Assembly (NCBI RefSeq): GCF_020042285.1 | Contig: NZ_CP083388.1 | Coordinates: 620,001 to 684,000 of the forward strand | Direction: 5' to 3' | Source of the DNA: Ferruginibacter albus | GTDB taxonomy: Bacteria; Bacteroidota; Bacteroidia; Chitinophagales; Chitinophagaceae | Length of the DNA: 64,000 bases | In this document: piece after piece, positions 62,034 through 64,000 of the stretch | Position numbering within the stretch: the first letter of the stretch is position 1 | Layout: each line of letters opens with the position of its first letter | Position numbers and translations under genes: made by a program | The notes under the pieces: generated by a model | What the model was told of the DNA's origin: nothing | Seen by the model: the letters and a program-made list of their open reading frames with translations, nothing else | Databases searched by the model: none

Positions 62034-62675
62034 ATGATGGAAATTGTAAGCTCTTTGGCAGAAGCCTATGCAAAAGAATATACTTCTCCGGAAGATGATC
62101 TGATAGCAGAAGTGGCAGCATATACCATGCAAACACACAGCAATGCACATATGCTTAGCGGCCATGTGCAGGGGAGATTTTTGTCGCTTTTGAGCAAGTT
62201 GCTTAAACCAAAATGCATATTGGAGATCGGAACCTATACCGGCTATAGTGCTTTGTGTTTGGCACAGGGATTAGAAGAAGGGGGCGAATTGCACACGTTG
62301 GAATTACGGGAAGAGGATGCGAATATCGCCAAAGGTTTTTTTGAGCGTTCCCTTGCAAAAGATAAAATAAAGTTGCATTTGGGAGATGCTAAAACAATTA
62401 TTCCAACGTTAGATCAAACATGGGATATTGTTTTTATTGATGCGGATAAAACAGGTTATGTAGAATATTTTGACCTGGTAGTTCCATTGGTGAAACAGAA
62501 TGGATTAATTATTGCAGATAATGTGTTGTTTCATGGAGAAGTACTATTAGAAACCATCAGCGGTAAAAATGCAAAAGCAATAGATACATTTAATGCACAT
62601 GTGAAAAATGATGATAGGGTAGAACAAGTGCTGGCTACTGTAAGAGATGGATTGATGTTGATTAGAAAAAAATAA
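62034..62675 (+). CDS. Class I SAM-dependent O-methyltransferase
   Basis: 213 residues (start ATG at 62034; a second ATG follows directly at 62037). The SAM-binding motif I is ILEIGTYTGYSALCLAQGL, the next acidic strand is LHTLELREEDANIA, and the metal/catalytic block is WDIVFIDADKTGYVEYFDLV with later IADNVLFHG, as in caffeoyl-CoA O-methyltransferases. The substrate is unknown; in Bacteroidota such genes are not tied to phenylpropanoids. It precedes the glucosaminidase-LysM gene on the same strand. Confidence 0.88.
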   Translation: MMEIVSSLAEAYAKEYTSPEDDLIAEVAAYTMQTHSNAHMLSGHVQGRFLSLLSKLLKPKCILEIGTYTGYSALCLAQGLEEGGELHTLELREEDANIAKGFFERSLAKDKIKLHLGDAKTIIPTLDQTWDIVFIDADKTGYVEYFDLVVPLVKQNGLIIADNVLFHGEVLLETISGKNAKAIDTFNAHVKNDDRVEQVLATVRDGLMLIRKK

Positions 62676-62749
62676 AAATCAAGACAAGATATACTTCATG
62701 TAATTCAGCAGGGATGCATGAAAGGGAAAGCAAAAATTCTGTATTGAAA

Positions 62750-63913
62750 ATGAAGAAAAATATAACAACACTTGTTGTATGCATATTAATGACGCAGGTT
62801 GTTACTGCGCAAAAAATAACGCCTGAGCAATATATAGCAACCTATAAAGATATTGCCATGCGTGAAATGAAACGCATGGGTGTGCCGGCTGCCATCACAT
62901 TAGCACAGGGATTGCTGGAAACGGAAAGCGGTAACAGCGACCTGGTGAAAAAATCAAACAACCATTTTGGCATTAAATGTAAGAATACATGGACTGCCGG
63001 TGGTGTTAGCCATAATGATGATGCAATAGGCGAATGTTTTCGTTCTTATCCAACAGCAGAAGATTCGTACAGGGATCATAGCAATTTTTTGCGTGGCGGG
63101 GATCGATATGGTTTTTTATTTAAGCTTGATCCAACAGATTATAAAGGCTGGGCCTATGGCTTAAAGAAAGCAGGTTATGCAACCAATCCAATGTATCCTA
63201 CTATTTTAATAAGAAATATTGAACAATATAATTTGGAACAATATTCATTATTGGCAGCAAAGGATATGCCTGTTTATGACCCTTCTCTTTACCAGGATGA
63301 TTCCGAAGTGGCGCAGGTTAAACAGTTAGAAAATGACAATTCAGATGCCAGCACACCTGTTTACCTGGATGCAGCAGGTACTGCCGGTATCATAAATAAT
63401 ACCAAATATATTTTTGCATCAGCAGGAACATCTTTGTTGGCTATTGCTTCAAAAAATAATATCGACCTAAATAAACTTTTAGAGTATAACGATATGAAGA
63501 AGGATGGTATTTTAGCAAAACCACAGATCATCTTTTTACAAAACAAACAAACAAGCGGTGACAAAGATTTTTACATAGTAAAGCCGGGTGAATCGCTATA
63601 TGATGTATCGCAGGTAAATGCTATTCAATTGCAATCTTTAATTGAATACAACCAGTTGAATGAATCGTCGCAATTAATACCGGGTACAAAATTGAAATTA
63701 AAACCGCAAACAACTGCAACGCTGGCACCGGCTACCAATGATGTGCCCGTTAAAGCCAACGGCAATGCTACTATCCATAATGTTCAACCTAAAGAGGGAT
63801 TATATTCCATTGCAAAAACATACGGCGTTACAGTGGATCAGCTAAAAGAATGGAATAACCTGGCGGATGAACAAATACAAATAGGCCAACAATTAATTGT
63901 AAGCAAACCATAA
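62750..63913 (+). CDS. Exported glucosaminidase with LysM domains
   Basis: 387 residues from the ATG at 62750, which opens a signal peptide (MKKNITTLVVCILMTQVVTAQ); 62714 adds a hydrophilic stretch. The FlgJ/glucosaminidase-type domain (about 22-160) has TLAQGLLETESGNSDL with the likely catalytic Glu and NNHFGIKC. Two clear LysM repeats are near 275-320 (IVKPGESLYDVSQVNAIQ) and 340-387 (NVQPKEGLYSIAKTYGVT), and a third degenerate one is near 220-265. It cuts peptidoglycan at N-acetylglucosamine links or remodels the wall in the periplasm. The next gene begins 3 nt after its stop, so the genes are coupled. Confidence 0.9.
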   Translation: MKKNITTLVVCILMTQVVTAQKITPEQYIATYKDIAMREMKRMGVPAAITLAQGLLETESGNSDLVKKSNNHFGIKCKNTWTAGGVSHNDDAIGECFRSYPTAEDSYRDHSNFLRGGDRYGFLFKLDPTDYKGWAYGLKKAGYATNPMYPTILIRNIEQYNLEQYSLLAAKDMPVYDPSLYQDDSEVAQVKQLENDNSDASTPVYLDAAGTAGIINNTKYIFASAGTSLLAIASKNNIDLNKLLEYNDMKKDGILAKPQIIFLQNKQTSGDKDFYIVKPGESLYDVSQVNAIQLQSLIEYNQLNESSQLIPGTKLKLKPQTTATLAPATNDVPVKANGNATIHNVQPKEGLYSIAKTYGVTVDQLKEWNNLADEQIQIGQQLIVSKP

Positions 63914-63916
63914 CTA

Positions 63917-64000
63917 ATGCAGGTACACGATAAAAAATTTAAACCATATATAAGCGCTGCAGAAGTAAACGAGCGTATTAAATTATTAGCTGAAAAATTA
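63917..64000 (+). CDS. hpt: Hypoxanthine phosphoribosyltransferase, 3' partial
   Basis: The window ends inside this gene. The visible 28 residues read MQVHDKKFKPYISAAEVN and then ERIKLLAEKL, the opening of bacterial Hpt. Hpt salvages hypoxanthine and guanine to IMP and GMP. The ATG is 3 nt after the stop of the glucosaminidase-LysM gene. The active-site motif is outside the window, so the call rests on the N-terminus. Confidence 0.7.
   Translation, partial: MQVHDKKFKPYISAAEVNERIKLLAEKL

Overview
The window looks like a chromosome segment of a Bacteroidota bacterium, most likely of the Chitinophagales/Chitinophagaceae (inference from protein families, not from a marker search). The evidence is an AT-rich genome; two pairs of a type B T9SS cargo (gliding-motility C-terminal domain) with a PorP/SprF partner; a 2718-residue type A T9SS cargo; the lineage-typical run bamD-rpoZ-coaBC-DUF4835; and many promoters of the Bacteroidota -7 type TAnnTTTG. 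I see no rRNA, tRNA, CRISPR array, insertion sequence or phage gene. Most genes are housekeeping genes in short operons.

Layout. 1-4.8 kb: end of a T9SS cargo, its PorP/SprF partner, a propeller-repeat secreted protein and a lipoprotein. 4.9-9.7 kb: an HI0933-type flavoprotein, a small membrane protein, ribosomal protein S1 and a HAD sugar-phosphatase. 9.7-14.9 kb: a SIMPL protein, a PlsC-like acyltransferase, an acyl-CoA thioesterase, proline dehydrogenase, a small membrane protein and a periplasmic-binding-like protein. 15-20.1 kb: guaA, divergent from a glutamine synthetase-like gene followed by an APH-type kinase and a NagD-type HAD. 20.2-26.6 kb: an orphan GAF histidine kinase, htpG, recJ and a polyprenyl diphosphate synthase. 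26.8-33.8 kb: an OmpA-like porin with a consensus promoter and strong terminator, then bamD, rpoZ, coaBC, DUF4835, a DUF4296-like lipoprotein and the two subunits of a CoA-transferase. 33.9-38.1 kb: mrp, two small secreted proteins and fumC. 38.5-46.6 kb: the giant esterase/adhesin. 46.8-52 kb: a ClC transporter and three proteins of unknown function. 52.2-64 kb: recG, a second T9SS cargo/PorP pair, a barrel-like protein, a LOG-family enzyme, a sodium:solute symporter, an O-methyltransferase, a glucosaminidase-LysM protein and the start of hpt.

The most unusual signals are non-coding. Between the histidine kinase and htpG, 13 consecutive degenerate units with an exact 22-nt period (21373-21658) end about 30 nt before the htpG promoter; the period is not a multiple of three, so it is not a coding repeat. 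A separate element of about 57 nt with the core GTGACACAA occurs five times, always in the gap upstream of a minus-strand gene. A third element of 59 nt occurs twice (36521, 51302), and two other palindromic repeats lie at 19133 and 21791. Other points: recG has no canonical start codon upstream of its conserved N-terminus, and a perfect intrinsic terminator ends exactly at the coaBC start codon.

Functionally, the secreted proteins (T9SS cargos, PorP/SprF, OmpA-like, BamD, glucosaminidase) describe a cell that builds an elaborate outer surface, probably with polymer binding or degradation. The rest covers nucleotide metabolism (guaA, hpt), proline, ketone-body/fatty acid and TCA metabolism, DNA repair (recJ, recG) and chaperone function.
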